Source of the DNA: Latrodectus hesperus | Lineage: Eukaryota; Arthropoda; Arachnida; Araneae; Theridiidae | Assembly: GCA_037975125.1 (NCBI GenBank) | Contig: CM075857.1 | Location: 73,489,345-73,553,344 of the forward strand | Direction of reading: 5' to 3' | Length of the DNA: 64,000 bases | Shown here: positions 34,401 through 48,250 of the stretch, piece by piece | Position numbering within the stretch: position 1 is the stretch's first letter | Layout of the letters: every line of letters begins with the position of its first letter | The notes under the pieces: generated by a model | What the model was told of the DNA's origin: nothing | What the model saw: the letters and a program-made list of their open reading frames with translations, nothing else | Databases searched by the model: none | Translations under genes and position numbers: made by a program

Positions 34401-37400
34401 ACCAATGCTTTTATCTTAATATAAGAAATCATTTTATTAAAGAAATGAATTTTGACACTATTCTCAAACATTGGATGGTGAACTCCGCCTTGTTTGCTGC
34501 CCCTCGAATAATGTGATTTGAAGACAGGCAGAAAATTCGTAGACATATCGGATTTACCAAGCCGTCCCATGACTATGTGACGTAGATGAGATGTTGTTTG
34601 CATGCAGGGATATTTTAAATCAATGAGAATCGTAATGAAGTGACATACTCAATATCGCAACTGTAACGAAAGAAACAATCACTTTACGGTTTAAAAAAAC
34701 GTAATATTATTTAACCAAGCAATCTTCTAGTTTTACTCTCTAGCATGATTTTAAATTTTCTGTCAATTACGAGTAATTACATGAGGTATTATTTTATTAT
34801 AATTAGCCTTATTTGTCATAATGCATATTTCTTTATCTGCATTACTCTAAATAGATTAAAACTTTTTGTTGTATGACAAAATCTCTCTTACAGAAACCAT
34901 ACCTTACATTCCATTCATAGAATTATATTCACGCTATTTCGTAAACACTTTGACTTGAGAATCTTTTATTGTCATTTGAATAACTAGTTACAGTATTTTA
35001 ACAACTTTCTATATTATTTTGAACAACTTTCTATTTCGAATAAAATAGAAAGCCAGATTTAAAAAAATGTAATGAATTTTTTTAATGAGTTAATATGAAA
35101 ATACCTAAATTGAATAATTAGTGCTTTGCTCCATTAACTATATATATCTCATGAGAGATCAAATTTAACTGGAACTTATGCGCCTAGATATATGAGTCAA
35201 AATGGAATAAGGCAATTGTATCATTATGTAGATGTATGCAGATATTCATTTTCACCAAATACATCATATATTTTCATTCAGAAAATTTCATTACATGTTG
35301 TGGAAAATCGTATTGTACATAATTCTTTGTTTTTCCATTCAATGTTATTTGTGCGTTTCATATAAAATATCCTAAGTTCATATGATGTTTACTACTTTTG
35401 CATATATAGTACAGATTTCAACGAGCATTATATCTCTCTTTCTTTGCCAAACAGTTGGTTTGATACACATACGAAACAATAATAACTACTGTGAAACAAA
35501 CTTAAGAAAGAAAGAATTATCTTCGATCTAAGTAGTACTAATTTTGCTTTATGATCATCCATTAATTTATGATTTCAGCTATTCTTTTCCTATGCAAAGA
35601 AATTGAAATGAGCTTGGAAATAAACATACGGCATTTATTTTCATGTATATAAACATTATGTAATTAATTATATTATGATAAATAGAAAAAGTATGAATAA
35701 AACATTTTAAATTACTATTTCATAAAAAAACTCAAAATCTAAAATATCAGTCGCACAGGCACTTTATTTTTAAATTAGTAGTCAAGCAGATTAATGGTGA
35801 AAATGATTTCAAGAGTTTAAAAAAATATATTCTTCATTTTTGTAATTGACCATATTATATCATTGCTAAAAGATTATATTTTTAAGCAGAAAAATTTAAC
35901 TTTATTGACCGCATTTAAATTATTTTCTGTTGATGGAATGAGTTTGAAATATTTTTTTTAAAATATTAAAATAATTTTAAAGTTATTAAATAAAATAATA
36001 TGTTTTCAAAAATATTTCATCAAAATTTAACGATGCTTTCGAAAATCAGATCCATACCAGGCGGTTGCAATAGAACCAATATATATATTAAATTCTGTCT
36101 CTGAGAATTTGAAAATTAAACTGTTAAAATTTCCTTTATCTTTTATTTTGGATCAGTCCCTTCCACAGACAGAGAAAATTAATATTTTTATTAAGAAGAA
36201 TTTTCCTAAGAACCTATTCAATTCTTTAACACTGACTTTTATTTCTTAAATTTTTCTAACAATGACTGATCATGCAGAAAGAACAAAAAACTAAAGTTAA
36301 AGGAAAAATGAAATTCTGGATACGTATAACTAAGCTAAAGAATCTTAAAAGCAGACCAGCGAATTTCAAATAATTACACTTCGAAAAATAAGAAAAAAAT
36401 GGTATTCTAATCTTAAGGAAAATTTTAATGAAATCCATGACTGAGGAGGAAATTAAAGATATATAAAAAGTAAGAAGGTTTAATTTCAAGAGTCTCAGTT
36501 ATTACTAACATTATTCATTTTCTTATTTTTATAAAATTATAGTTATATAATAAATTTTCAGGAAATGACTTTTTTAAATTATTGCTAAAATAAAGTATGT
36601 TTCAATTTTGTAATATCGACGCGTATTTTAAGAATAATATTACTTTCTATAAACCTGCTAATGCTCCTGAGATAAAAGTAGAAATAATTCTATTATGATT
36701 AAAATAGAAATAAGTGTTATTAAGAGACAGAAAACATGTGAGCATAATTTCATATTTGTTATTAATAAGCTGCATTATTTAACGTATTAACTTTAATTAA
36801 ATGCCTTACTTCATTTGAGAAACAAATGTATAGAAAACAAAGAGATTACAAAAAAAACTACCCTTTTATTGCTCAGAATAGAATAGAATATTACACATTA
36901 AAAACATTTTATTTTATTTAAAATGGTGGGAATTAATAAAAAGATTAAAATTTATTACCTTAAAATAAAGGTACTGGTAAAAATATATATTCTTTTTATT
37001 TGTTATTAAATAAATAATGCATCCCTTTATTTAAAAACTAATATTAATACATATAAATCTTAATGCACATTATATCCTTAAATTAATATTATTATGCATA
37101 ATATAATGTATAAATAAAAATCATTAAAAGGGTAAATAAAATTTTATGGATGACAGAAAGGTATTTTAATTTCGTATATTTTTAAGAGTCATAGTGCTTA
37201 ATGCTTATTTATAAGATAGCATATTTTTAACATTCCTTATTCTATTTACTTTTCAGGAAAATTAAATTAAATGTGTATAATTCATTAATTTCCTAGAGAA
37301 TCCCTATTAACTATTCCTTAGGGCTATATACATAATTATATCATTCCTCTTAGAAATTGTATGGAGAGACATTAATATTAAATATAAATTAAAGAAAATA

Positions 37401-38490
37401 ATAAGCAAAAAAAACGCATTCTTACAGAATTTTTGAAAATATCCAAAGTTAATGCGTGGATTTGAAAAGAGAAATAAGTATAAGTGTTTTAATATGAAAT
37501 CTGTCCATCCCAGTAACATTATTATATGAACTATCCATTCATGTATTTATTACAAAATTCATTTTAGTTGTGAGTCAAAAATTTATAAAAATGGTATGGA
37601 TTCATGATAATTAGTTAAAAGCCAATATTCATTACAGTTATTTACAAATATCATAAAAAAATTCGTTATTTTTTTAAAGTTTTTATATGGAGTACAGATA
37701 ATTTTTAATTTACAGATAGTTTTATAATACAAGGATTTTTAAATTATCAACAAATTTGTATTATTGCATGCATTTTCTCAACAAAAATATCTGCATGAAT
37801 TTTTACAAAAACTAGATTGTTATAAATTTACTTAAATATGATATGACAGAGAATTAATGTTAAACGCATTTTACTTATTGTTCATTCCCGCATTATAAAA
37901 AACACATTGGTGATTTATTAAATTATGAATAATTCAAAATTATATTTAGTGATATCAAATAGACCCTTGGGATGACTGGATGCGAAAAAATAATTAAAAT
38001 GTTACCCATACATGTAAAAGGCAACTAAGCTGCGTAACCAGTACTGTAAAGTATAGCTGAGCACCCGTGTCTTCAGTCTTTTCATGAATATAGAGGCTTG
38101 GCGCACCAGATAGTGTGTTTTAGGCGTAGAGTTTATGAAACTAACCTGTAAAAAAGTATCTGTTATGAAGTCTAAAGAATAAGATACCAGATGGCTTTTA
38201 CAGAAAATCACCGAAAAGGAATAATAACTTGGCTTTGCAGATTGAATAGGTGGAAGTGTATGGTATGTATTAGCTAGAATTGCTGGAAATCAGGCAAATA
38301 GACAGAGATACAGTGGATAAGTGGAAATACACTCTATATTATAACTGCCAAATATAAAACATATTTATACAAAACATATTTGAAACTGTTTTCTATTGAA
38401 AGAAAGATGTTGTTAATGCTTGTTTTGAGTTTATTCAATAAGTTTGTGTTACATGTGATTAAGTGAAACATTAAATAATTACTCAATTAT
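31401..38490. other. A+T-rich intergenic DNA, mostly empty
   Basis: No gene or family member is recognised over 7 kb. Two patches differ. 34390-34620 is less A+T-rich; its minus strand is open for 68 codons (34397-34603) without a known motif. 36045-36250 has a + frame of about 65 codons with normal residue usage (SDPYQAVAIEP...) and no family match. 38000-38350 is also of mixed composition and may be more of the LINE that becomes readable at 38.5 kb. Confidence 0.6.
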
Positions 38491-38499
38491 TAATGCACA

Positions 38500-39215
38500 C
38501 GATACCACTGAAGAGAAGAACTGTATCAATGAAGAACGTGATCACTTTTGGAGCTCTTTCTCTAGATATGATGTTCAAATTGTCAGGTTACTTTAATGCT
38601 AAACCTCATTTATTAACGATTGATGGCTTTAACTTCTTAAATGGCTCTCAAGTACATTCTAAAAAGCTGTCCTTCATTGAATCTCTGAATGTTGTGATGT
38701 TCAGGGAAATAAGACCGCCAACTTTCTGGCAAAGATAAAAGCTGCCGTCTTTAAAACATCATAAGCTGTCCTCTCATACAATTCAATCAAGCCGATTGTC
38801 AAGAAAGCCTTCAGAGCCAACTTTTCCAAGAAGTCGTCTCTATTAATAGATATAAACCATGGGTTAATCAAACTCATGCTGTACCGAAATGGACAAAAAA
38901 GAAATTTGTTGCAATATTTCACTTCATTTCTGGCCATGATTGCCTTCAAAAGCACATGTAAGACATCAGTGTCGTATCCAATTCCTTCTGTCTATTGTGT
39001 ATAGAAAATCCATATCCTTTTAGGGAGGACATGAGTTTCCTGCTCCTGCGAAAGTGCGCTAATCTTCGACTCATTTACATCTAGGAGTGTAAGTGGGCGG
39101 CGAGTCACGCCCTGAATTTATAGATTAATTGAAATATTCTTTTTTTATTTTGCTCGGTTTTTTATGCTTTAGTTGTCTTGTAACTCTGCCATTGGAAATA
39201 AAAAAACTTTAATGC
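38500..39215 (+). pseudogene. LINE 3' end: RNase H, C-terminal domain and polyadenylated tail
   Basis: The + strand reads an RNase H remnant: SMKNVITFG... at about 38528 and, after a deletion, DVQGNKTANFLAK (about 38695-38733), which matches HC.V.GNE.ADFLAK. Then LSYNSIKPIVKKAF, and in phase 1 KPWVNQTHAVPKWTKKK and HFISGHDCLQKHM (about 38860-38958), the R..TGHDCL..HL block of jockey-like LINEs in arthropods. C..LC and a final WAASHALNL close at TAG 39121-39123; stops at 38959-38961 and one later are internal. The following 90 bases end TTGGAAATAAAAAAAC near 39202, which looks like the element's true polyadenylated 3' end. Confidence 0.72.
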
Positions 39216-39264
39216 TAGAAAGTTTGATGAAGAGCATGAAGGTGAGGGATGATATATTTACTGT

Positions 39265-41590
39265 CATAACACAGCCTGCTTCATACTTCGAAGGATAATA
39301 TAAAGCTCATAAGTTTTGCTGCTTTTCCTGATATAATAGCTGGAAGCATAATGTTTCAACATAGAGATAGTCATAAGAATATCTGAAAGATCCCTGATGG
39401 AATTTCTTATTACTAGATAGATCATATCCAATAGATTCTTGACATTTTTTTAATCTTATTGATGTTAAAATTTTTTGAGGAATAAATATATTTATTTTAC
39501 CGTTGTTTAGTAATTTGTAATATCAAGAGAAAGATTTCAATGGCAAAAATTGTTGAAAAAGTGGTTCTTATACAGGTTTGACTCACAAAAATTTAAGAAT
39601 CCTTAGACAGGAGAGTTCTACTGATTACTATAAAAGAAGAAATATAATGACTGTACAATATGCTGGGTAAAGTGAACAATGAAAAGTAGAAAGCCACAAA
39701 GGATTTTATTCGCTAAACACATTTTATTCGCTGTTGAGTCAGTATTTGGTAAAGAACAATCTCGGGGTAGAATAGATGGTAGTTGAGTGGTTAATGAGGA
39801 AAAAAACTAGAATCTATAATACAATGATACAATGAAGTAAGAAGTTCTCAAGAAATGCTGTTGAATACTATAAAAAGATTCTTAACTACAAGAAGAGAGT
39901 ACATGAAAGGAAAAAGGACAGTTAGGCCTGTGTTAGTTGATGTTGAACGCTTAAGATCCAGTAATGAGAGAATAATTTTCTGTCTGGACATTAATAAAGA
40001 ACGTAAAGACTTTGAATCAAAAATTACACTCTCTAAAAGTAAATTTGGAGGAAGAATGAACCATTTACAAGTGGGTTGAAAATTTTGAACTACTTAATGC
40101 AAATGTAACAACTTCGGGTGCTAACAACTTCATTGCTTACAATCCTCGTACAGATGTTCATGATGTGCATAAAATTGATTTTCCAACTTTGGAAGAAATA
40201 TAATATCATTAATAACTCAAAAAATAATAAAGCAGCAAGTCCAGTTACAATATTGGCATAATTTCCAGCACATGCTGAAAGTAAATTTACTATAATTGGC
40301 CTGGATATTATCCTTCTAATATTACAGAGAGACACTGCTTGTTGAGTGGCAGTTTGGTATTTTATGCCGTATACATAAAAAGGAGCTGTATTGAATTATT
40401 CAAATTATAGAATAATAAGTTTCCTATGCGTAGCATATAAGATTTTTTCAAATATTTTGTCCTATCATTTGTCATCAATTATAAATAATATTACTGGAGC
40501 AAGGATTATGGAATAGAAGCTAATATTTTTTCAATAGATTTTTGGAAGCTTATTAGGACACACAGGTCTGGAAAACGCTTGTTTTATTTCGGGGAAACAA
40601 AGAAATTAATTAGGTGATACTTACCTTTGTGGATTATTTTTTTATAATATGCATTCAGAGTGAGCTACTAAGATCACTTAAGATATTTCATAGAGTCAAG
40701 CAGGATGTTGTCTTTGTATGCAATTAATCCAACATGTTTAGAAATAGTTGTTATAGATTCTGGTTTGACTACAAGAGAAATAATGTTTAATACCTCTGCT
40801 TAGATTCTGACATTTGCAAATGCAAAGGTATCATTGCAAAGTCTGCAGACATTCTAAATATTTTCTGCCAATACGAGAAATGAAAATAAAAATAAATAAA
40901 GCAAAAACAACATACATGTATTTTAAAGATAAGGGAAATTCTGATAGAGTATTTGAAGTTGGTAAGTATACATTAGAATCTATAGATAAGATTACCTACT
41001 TGATGTGAGAAATTGATTGTAAAAACAACATTGTAACACCCTGATATAAGTATTCAAGTTATTTTGGCATATGGATACCATTAATGTTTAAGGAGCTTTT
41101 AGAAATCCCGCTTTACAAAATGGAAAAGTAAAATATTATTGTCTGTGACACTGATTTGACCGGAATTGATCTACGACTCTATGAATTGTCCATTGTCTAC
41201 AAAGAAGGAGACTGCTTTATCAGTTTCTGAGAGGGCAGACTTAAGATCCCTTTATGGTGATGATTTTTAACAAGGAGTACGGAGGAATACATATAATTGA
41301 TCTATATGCACTATTTAAAGATGAAGATGTTAAAGGCTAAGATATTGTAAAATTCTTGATACTAAATGATATAAATGGACCGGATAACTTTTAAAAATAA
41401 TAGAACCCTCAAGGGTTCTATTGAAGATTTTAACTGTACACTCCTATATCAAAAACAAACAGATATGCCAAAATAGAGATGGAAAAAGTGCTTAGAGGAA
41501 GATTTAGGCATACTTAGTATTTAGAACTAGAGAACAATAACCTAGAAAGGACTTCTGTAGAAGCTCTTTATTAGACCCATTATATGAATA
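39265..41590 (+). pseudogene. LINE remnant with AP endonuclease and reverse transcriptase
   Basis: It begins soon after the previous element's tail. The endonuclease C-terminal half is readable: MFQHRDSHKN (about 39350) and YY*IDHI (39411-39428, the QIDHI block). Linker: YKKILNYKKRVHERKK (about 39870). Pre-RT: TTSGANNFIAYNPRTDVHDV (about 40110-40165), followed by LKNNKAA. RT: NYSNYRIISFLCVAYKIFSN (from about 40395) is the N.YRgIsLL...YKI.s.IL block. FANA (40813-40824) stands where YADD is expected, so the catalytic pair is gone. MKIKINKAKTTYMYF and VGKYTLESIDKITYL follow (ORF 40814-41008). The C-terminus has ERADLRSLYG, ALFKDEDV and KKCLEEDLGILSI (from about 41483), the usual RWlD..eeDL end. 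There are many stops and shifts. It belongs to the endonuclease-RT LINEs (RTE- or CR1-like); the exact clade is unsure. Confidence 0.75.
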
Positions 41591-41752
41591 TTGAATGAAT
41601 CATGATTAATGATCATATTAAATAAATTATATGAATTTTAATTAAGCTTAGAAAAATACAATTTATAACAATATTTCGATGTGATGAGGATAATTTTGCG
41701 TAGGACGGTTTGCAGAAATTAATTACAGGATTGATGATACTTTTAAAAATTT

Positions 41753-41894
<142 letters not shown>

Positions 41895-44800
41895 TTTTCA
41901 AGACCACAATAAATACTGAGATAAAAGCTGTTTTGTTAATTTCCCTCTTCAAAAGTTTTAATTTTTGTTCCATAAATTTTTTCATCATTTGACTGTTTTG
42001 ACTAATAAGCTAAATTTTTATTTTTTCTTTGAAATGTTACGAAATTCTCAATTTAAAAGTTGTATAAGCAAAACATAATGTATACTTTTGATAGTAGGGA
42101 TCTAAAATTCAATGATAAATATAATCAATAGAATATTCTTTAATGTTTAAAAAGCATAGATTTTGACTTTTAGTTTTAAATTTATATTTTAAAACTTAAA
42201 ATAAGCATATAGATATCTTGAAAAACTTAATCAGCATTAAATACTTATCAGAAGTTGAAAGCATTTGAATTTTAAACTTTACCATTAATAAACTTTGTTG
42301 TTATTCACGGATCATAAATTATTTTTGATCATGCCTTAGCAAATTTTAAGCTCAGACTACTTCTGTTTGCAAAAAAATTAACTTGTGTTCAGAAGATTTA
42401 CTACACCAGATGCTCATTCATGTAAGATAATTAAATTTCTTAAGAAGATAAATAGAAAAGGTTTGTATCTCAAACAGGTAAAAACTAAAAAAGATTTATT
42501 ATAATTCTTTAGTTAAAACTAAATAAAAATATTAACGTTCTTTTTCTAATAAACTACACTTAAGTTTTCTTTTAGAAATATTCTGTAAGTAAGTATAGAA
42601 AATAAAATATAATAACCAATAAATTATTTTCTGTTAAGTAAAATTAATTTTAAAAATGCATTCCAGATGATTTTTAAGATGAAATTTAAAAATATGAAAA
42701 TTGAATAATGAGGAAATATCTCATAAGAAATTATTTATCTAATTGAGTCATAAAGAAAAAAACAAACTTGATGATGAATTGTTATCGTTTCTTGCTTTAT
42801 ATTTCTTTCTTCGAAAGAAAAATACTCATCATTAGTCAAGAAAATAAAGGTAATATGTGTGGTAAAATAACAATGTAAGGAATATGAGGTAATTATATTG
42901 CGCTTTGATAAAATTCTTTAAATTTCTTTCAAATACAAATAAAATTTAATAAAATTTTTAATTCTGCATTTTTGTAAAATAGTTTTATTTATGCTCAATA
43001 AAATCAGCATAGCTTCGTACATTAGTCACTGAAAGCTTACTATTCTCACTCCCATTTTAGAATTTAAATAATGATTTTGAATTGTCATATATTTCAATAA
43101 AATTCTAATTTGATAAAAAAAATTATTTTTTTTAATTTCTAAAAATTTGATAAATATTAACATTTGAAATTACAACTCTTGATAAAATTAAACGAACAAT
43201 TTGTAAAACTTTTATGTAGTAATTATACGTTAAATGACTAAGATAAAATGTTTTTGTTATACTGTGAATATATAATTTACACATGGCAAAATACTAGTAT
43301 ATTAAAATATAAAAATATAAGACTATTTTGACAAATTATATCAATTGTAACAAATATCTAAAATTCATGAATAGCTCTAACAATGAGACATTTCGAAATA
43401 TTGATTTAATTCCAAAACAATTTATAACAAAACAAATTCCTTTACTACCATTTAGTTACTCAATTTTGACATTCAACAATAATATAAATAATTTATAAGG
43501 TGATATTTAAGGATTGAGAGTATACAATTGTATGAAAAAAATTTATGTATTAGATTCGCTAAATTATTCATAAACATAACTCATTATTTATTTAAAAAAA
43601 AAACAAATTATATTTTTATAAACACTTTCATTATGACCCAATAGTTTTTCTTTTTACTTTTTTTAATTAAATATTTTCTATTTTAAGATTCCCGTGGTGT
43701 GTTAATTTGTGTAAAGGGATACATAAAAAGAATCTGTACATGTGTTTCGTTGTTGAATTTATTGTTTTCATATTGAACGAAAACTAATGAAAATATATGA
43801 CATTACTTTTTTGAAAAATTAAAATGAGTCAAAAATAGAAATTCCTATTGATATCGGATGTGTTAATAGTTAACAAAACTACGACTGCTTTGACATAACC
43901 CAATTTGAACATTTTAATAATACTTATATGTATTTGATGTATTCATAAATGTCTTAATTCAACTAAAACTATGCAGGTTAGTTTTTTATTAACAAAATTA
44001 CTGTTAAATTGAAAATATAAAAACACTTAAAATAAAGGAAAGATTAAAAATGGTAAGCTAATTCAAAAAAATATTTATGTTAAATCATTCATTTTATAGC
44101 AATCATTGTTACTTATAAACTGAATTTTAGTTTCTGTAATTAACATTTTTAAAGTGTTGTAAGTAAGACTAAAACGTTTTTAATAAATATATTTCATCGT
44201 GCATGTTTTCTATTTTAAAAAAATATAAAATGAATCTCTGAAATTCTAATATTTCCTAATAGAAAGGTATCCGATAAGATTTTACCAGAAATTTAAAATA
44301 ACAACACATAACTTTTAGGTTCGATTATATAAATACGTTTAAAAAGTTTGTCTACTGATGTACTTTTCTTTATATATACATATTCTTTTCTTTATAAGCC
44401 TCAAACATGAAATTCACTTCAAATTTACTTTTTTATTTCTTCTCATTTTTAACAAATCTAATTGTTTTCTTCTGAAATCTACGTCTAAAGCTTCTTTTGT
44501 AGAAATAATGTAATTCTTAATCATTAAAAAAACTTGAGGTTTTTTAGCAACCCCAATAAAATAACCGTGAATTTTCTTCTCTAATTAAATTAATTTGAGT
44601 TTATTTGAAAGTAGAGCCATTAGGAGATAATTAAAAATTTAAAGAAGAAAAGTTTTCTGTTTCCATATTTAATTATCATGGGACTTAATGCAATGGAATT
44701 TAAAATTTAAATACTCAAAAATTGAATGCGGTCTCCACTTCAAAACTGTGTCTTTGATTTCAATCTTTCTATTTATGAAATTTATGTTTTGGTTTTTGGA

Positions 44801-44956
44801 TTTCCACTGCATGCTTAGATTATTGTTATACTTTATTTTTAAAGCATTTATTATTTTATTAAATCTTATATACTTATTTCAATTTGTCTAAAAAGACATC
44901 AAACAAAAATTTCCAGATAAAATCAAACAAAGTTTCGTTTTATTGGGATTTCATTA

Positions 44957-44994
44957 ACCAATTGGTAATAGTAGTATACCAATTGGTAATAGTA
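44957..44994. repeat. 17-bp direct repeat, period 21, with palindromic core
   Basis: ACCAATTGGTAATAGTA occurs at 44957-44973 and 44978-44994. Each copy starts with the palindrome ACCAATTGGT. No regulatory context is visible. Confidence 0.8.
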
Positions 44995-46829
44995 AAAAAT
45001 ATTGATATTTGAAGAAATTTCTTACAAGTTTTATTCACAAAATTTAATTTCAAATGTATTACATAGATATTTCTGGAATAGGTCATTGTTGAAAAGGAAA
45101 CATTATTTCTGACATCAAAAAACTTAAAATGTCTTAAAAAAGCAAGTGAAATTTATTTTCAATTTACCTATGAAAATATTCTCTATATAATTTTAGTTTT
45201 GCACTAAAAATTAACTAAATTATTTTTATCATATGAATAATGTTTTCCCAAAACAAAAATTGCATATTGAAGCAGATTATATTGCATTAAAGTTGATACA
45301 TAGTTCATCATACAAAACATAATTTGATTTCGTAGATTGAATATGTTTTTCGTTGTAAAGACAATTCTGAATAGTTAAAAGAAATTATATTAGACAAAGA
45401 TCAAACAAAATTTAATCTGTATTTGCCGACGCAAGACAAAAATCAAATGAAATAAATCAGTCGTAATCTAATTTACTTTAGCATTAAGTTCAGAATTATT
45501 TGCATTTGTGCAATAGAGCTAATAAGCTTTCGAAATCAAACTGCAACTAAATATTGCAATATTTCTTATCATTGGTATTAATCTCGTGTTACAAGTGTAA
45601 ATTTAATAATTTGTCTCAATTTCGGTTTTCTGTTATACAAAATCACGACTTAAAATTTAATTAAGTATGAAATCATTAGTTATTACTTCCTTAATTGCGT
45701 AACATCTGAATTAAAGCATGCCAAGAAAGAAATGTATTATTTGTTGCGCAACCTGTTTTAAATATTAGTGAATATAAGAATTTTATAAGTATTAGAATCT
45801 TAATATACCTCCAAAGAAATATATTTTTTCTAATATTTATAACGTATTTTGAAAATCTTATTTAAAGCAGAGAATAAAACAAAAGGGTATTTTGAATCTA
45901 AAGAAAATTTGATAGATTTTAGCGTATGAAAAATAATGAATGAAATGTCTCATGAGATTCTTGATCTAAACAAGATCTCACTGATGTGGAGTCCATAACA
46001 ATAAAAAAATATTGTCGAACAATATCCCTAAATTGGAAAACATATTATTTTCCTAATACATATTTTAGTTTAATACCGTACTTCTGTCACATAGGCTAAA
46101 AATTCTTATTATGCTGTGCAGCAAATAAAATTGAATTCAAAAACCCATATTTAACCACTACAGCTGGCCATCAGATTGAGAAAACCAAGTGCATCAAAAA
46201 AATTTGACACCAATCAACTTTGAATCGATAATAAAAGACACTATTCAGTTTGAATTATTTTCAGAAATTAATGAATAAAAGGTGATATGATGAAGTTTCC
46301 AGATTGAAATACATTTTAATCAAAACACACATTTGTTTTAGTCATAAAAAATGTTTCAATGTGGGAGTAAATACTTTTAATTATCTGTAAACAAATTTTG
46401 CAAAATGTTTTTTTCTGAAAATTACCATTTATATATTTTAGTAAAAGCATTAAAATTATTTTGCGATATATAGATAGAATTTTTTTCTTTCATTTTAATA
46501 TGTAATTTGAAAAATAAAATATTTATTAAAATGAAAATTAATAATATTAAAATTAGTTAAATTTTAATTTACTCAAATTAAAATCAGAATTTGTAGCATC
46601 AGATCAGATTTAATGTAGCAATATATTTTGGAGCTTAAAGTAAACTCATTACTCCTGACGAGATAACATATAAGTAAGTCTTACGATGTTTATTTGCTAT
46701 TTTACGCAAGATTTTTTATGTAATAAATATTTAATATTAACAATATTTCAAGCATGTCTCAAAACAAAGCCACATTACGATAGTAAATGATTTGTCTTGG
46801 ACTAGTTTCGTGCTACCCCTTTATTCACA

Positions 46830-46858
46830 CATGGATTCTAATTTGAACAGAATCCATG
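46830..46858. repeat. Perfect 10-bp inverted repeat
   Basis: CATGGATTCT (46830-46839) and its reverse complement (46849-46858) with a 9-base loop. Role unknown. Confidence 0.6.
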
Positions 46859-47295
46859 ATTTAATAAAATCTTAAAACATTACGAACGATAATTTGGGTG
46901 TATTTGATGTTTCGATTTACGGGACAGAAAGCAGTTAAATGGATAAACCAGCTAACAATTCAGTCTGGAAAAAAGAGGTATAAAGGAAGAATTCAGCTGA
47001 AGAACAATGCGTATATCTGAGGAAAAAATCCAATTCTTCAAAAATTCTGGGAATTTATTTTACTGTAATTTTATGGAATAATATTCTAAATACGTCACTC
47101 CTCACATCGTAATGTCATCTCCAAATTGGTAATTAAAATTTTCTTTCTTAAATTGCCTTGAATTCACAAAAAAGACTGCAACTTGAATGTATCAAAATTT
47201 ACATTCAATTTGCTTATTATTGCATACACAAACTTATTCATATCTTTACTTGGAAATTTAGAATATAATTGTTTCAAGTAAAAACACGAGTATTA

Positions 47296-47326
47296 TTAGG
47301 TTGGTGCGTATGAAATGTCGGATTCT
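47296..47326 (+). repeat. Mariner left terminal inverted repeat (31 bp)
   Basis: Starts TTAGGTTGGTGCG; matches the reverse complement of 48156-48186 at all 31 positions. In live elements this is the transposase binding site. Confidence 0.95.
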
Positions 47327-47483
47327 CTTTACATGCGGACGTTTTCCTCCCTGTTTTCGTTATACTTTTGTATTTGGCATAACCTCATTCATACTCGTAT
47401 TGTCCATTGCCAGAGACTCATTTCAGAAAATAGGTTTTCTCGAAGGTCTTCCCTTTTTTATTTCTTTTGAGTTTATTGCCGAT

Positions 47484-48109
47484 ATGAATTCTGCCGACAT
47501 TCGCGTCATTTTCTTATATGAGTACAAACTTGGTAATAGTGCTGCAAAAGCTGCACGCAACATAAACCAAGCGTTTGGGGAGAATACGGTCAACGATCGG
47601 AAAGTGCAGCGTTGGTTCGAAAAATTTCGGACTGGCGATTTTTCACTGCAAAATGAGCCGCGCGGAAGACTCAAAACGTCTGTGAAGAATGATGACCTGA
47701 AGGCTCTAGTGGAAGCGGATCCAGCCGTATCCACGAGGGAACTTGCTATCAGGATGAAAGTTGACCATACAACGATATTGAGACACCTTTCTGAGATTGG
47801 CAAGGTTAAGAAGATGGACAAGTGGGTACCGCACGCACTGACAGAGCGAAATAAGCTGGATCGGTTAAACGTATGCTCATCATTGCAGCATCCACCATAT
47901 TCACCGGATCTCTCGCCGACCGATTTTCATTTTTTCAAGCATTTAGAGCTGTTTTTAAGGGGCAAACACTATGAAAATGAAGACAGTCTAAAAAACTCGA
48001 TATCAGAGTTTATTAATTCTAAAGACCAAAATTTTTTAAGACAGGCATCTACGCTTTAAAATCTCGTTGGGAGAAGTGTATTGAAGCGAATGGAGCATAC
48101 TTTGATTGA
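47484..48109 (+). pseudogene. Mariner transposase, internally deleted and frameshifted
   Basis: The natural start is ATG 47484 (MNSADIRVIFLYEY); the frame is also open upstream to the left end, but that part is untranslated leader. Residues 1-60 form the first helix-turn-helix, with QRWFEKFRTGD. RGRLKT (the GRP-like linker) follows, then the second helix-turn-helix, VSTRELAIRMKVDHTTILRHL. WVPHALTERNKLDRL ends the N-terminal half at CSSL. The sequence then jumps straight to HPPYSPDLSPTDFHFFKHL (from about 47889), removing roughly 150 codons that include the first two Asp residues of the DD34D triad and keeping only the third. A one-base deletion near 48045 ends the frame early at TAA 48057-48059. 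The original tail (KSRWEKCIEANGAYFD, TGA 48107-48109) is readable one phase over. It cannot catalyse transposition, but the DNA-binding half is intact and might still bind the ends. Confidence 0.9.
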
Positions 48110-48155
48110 ATAAACAGCTTTTGAAGAAAGATATGCAGTTTTATACAATCACTTA

Positions 48156-48186
48156 AGAATCCGACATTTCATACGCACCAACCTAA
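48156..48186 (-). repeat. Mariner right terminal inverted repeat (31 bp)
   Basis: Ends ...CGCACCAACCTAA on +; exact partner of the left repeat. Confidence 0.95.
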
Positions 48187-48250
48187 TGTATGCAATGTCA
48201 TGGTTTTTCTAATTTCCAATGGTTGATGAAATTTACAGAACATTTTTTGA

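Larger units (their letters stand above)
47296..48186 (+). mobile_element. Internally deleted mariner (SETMAR type) with perfect terminal inverted repeats
   Basis: The element is 891 bp long. Its first 31 bases (TTAGGTTGGTGCGTATG...) are the exact reverse complement of its last 31 (48156-48186). The left flank ends TA and the right flank begins TG, consistent with the TA target duplication of mariner after one base change. It encodes a mariner transposase lacking the middle (see the pseudogene inside). Full-length mariners of this kind are near 1.3 kb, so about 0.4-0.45 kb is missing. Perfect ends with a broken transposase fit a recently mobile non-autonomous derivative moved by an intact relative elsewhere. 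Confidence 0.9.

Noticed and set aside
38002..38211. 69-codon minus-strand frame
   Set aside because: No motif; probably part of the decayed region upstream of the 38.5 kb LINE.
47423..47821. 132-codon minus-strand frame
   Set aside because: It is antisense to the mariner transposase N-terminal half, whose motifs are unmistakable on +.
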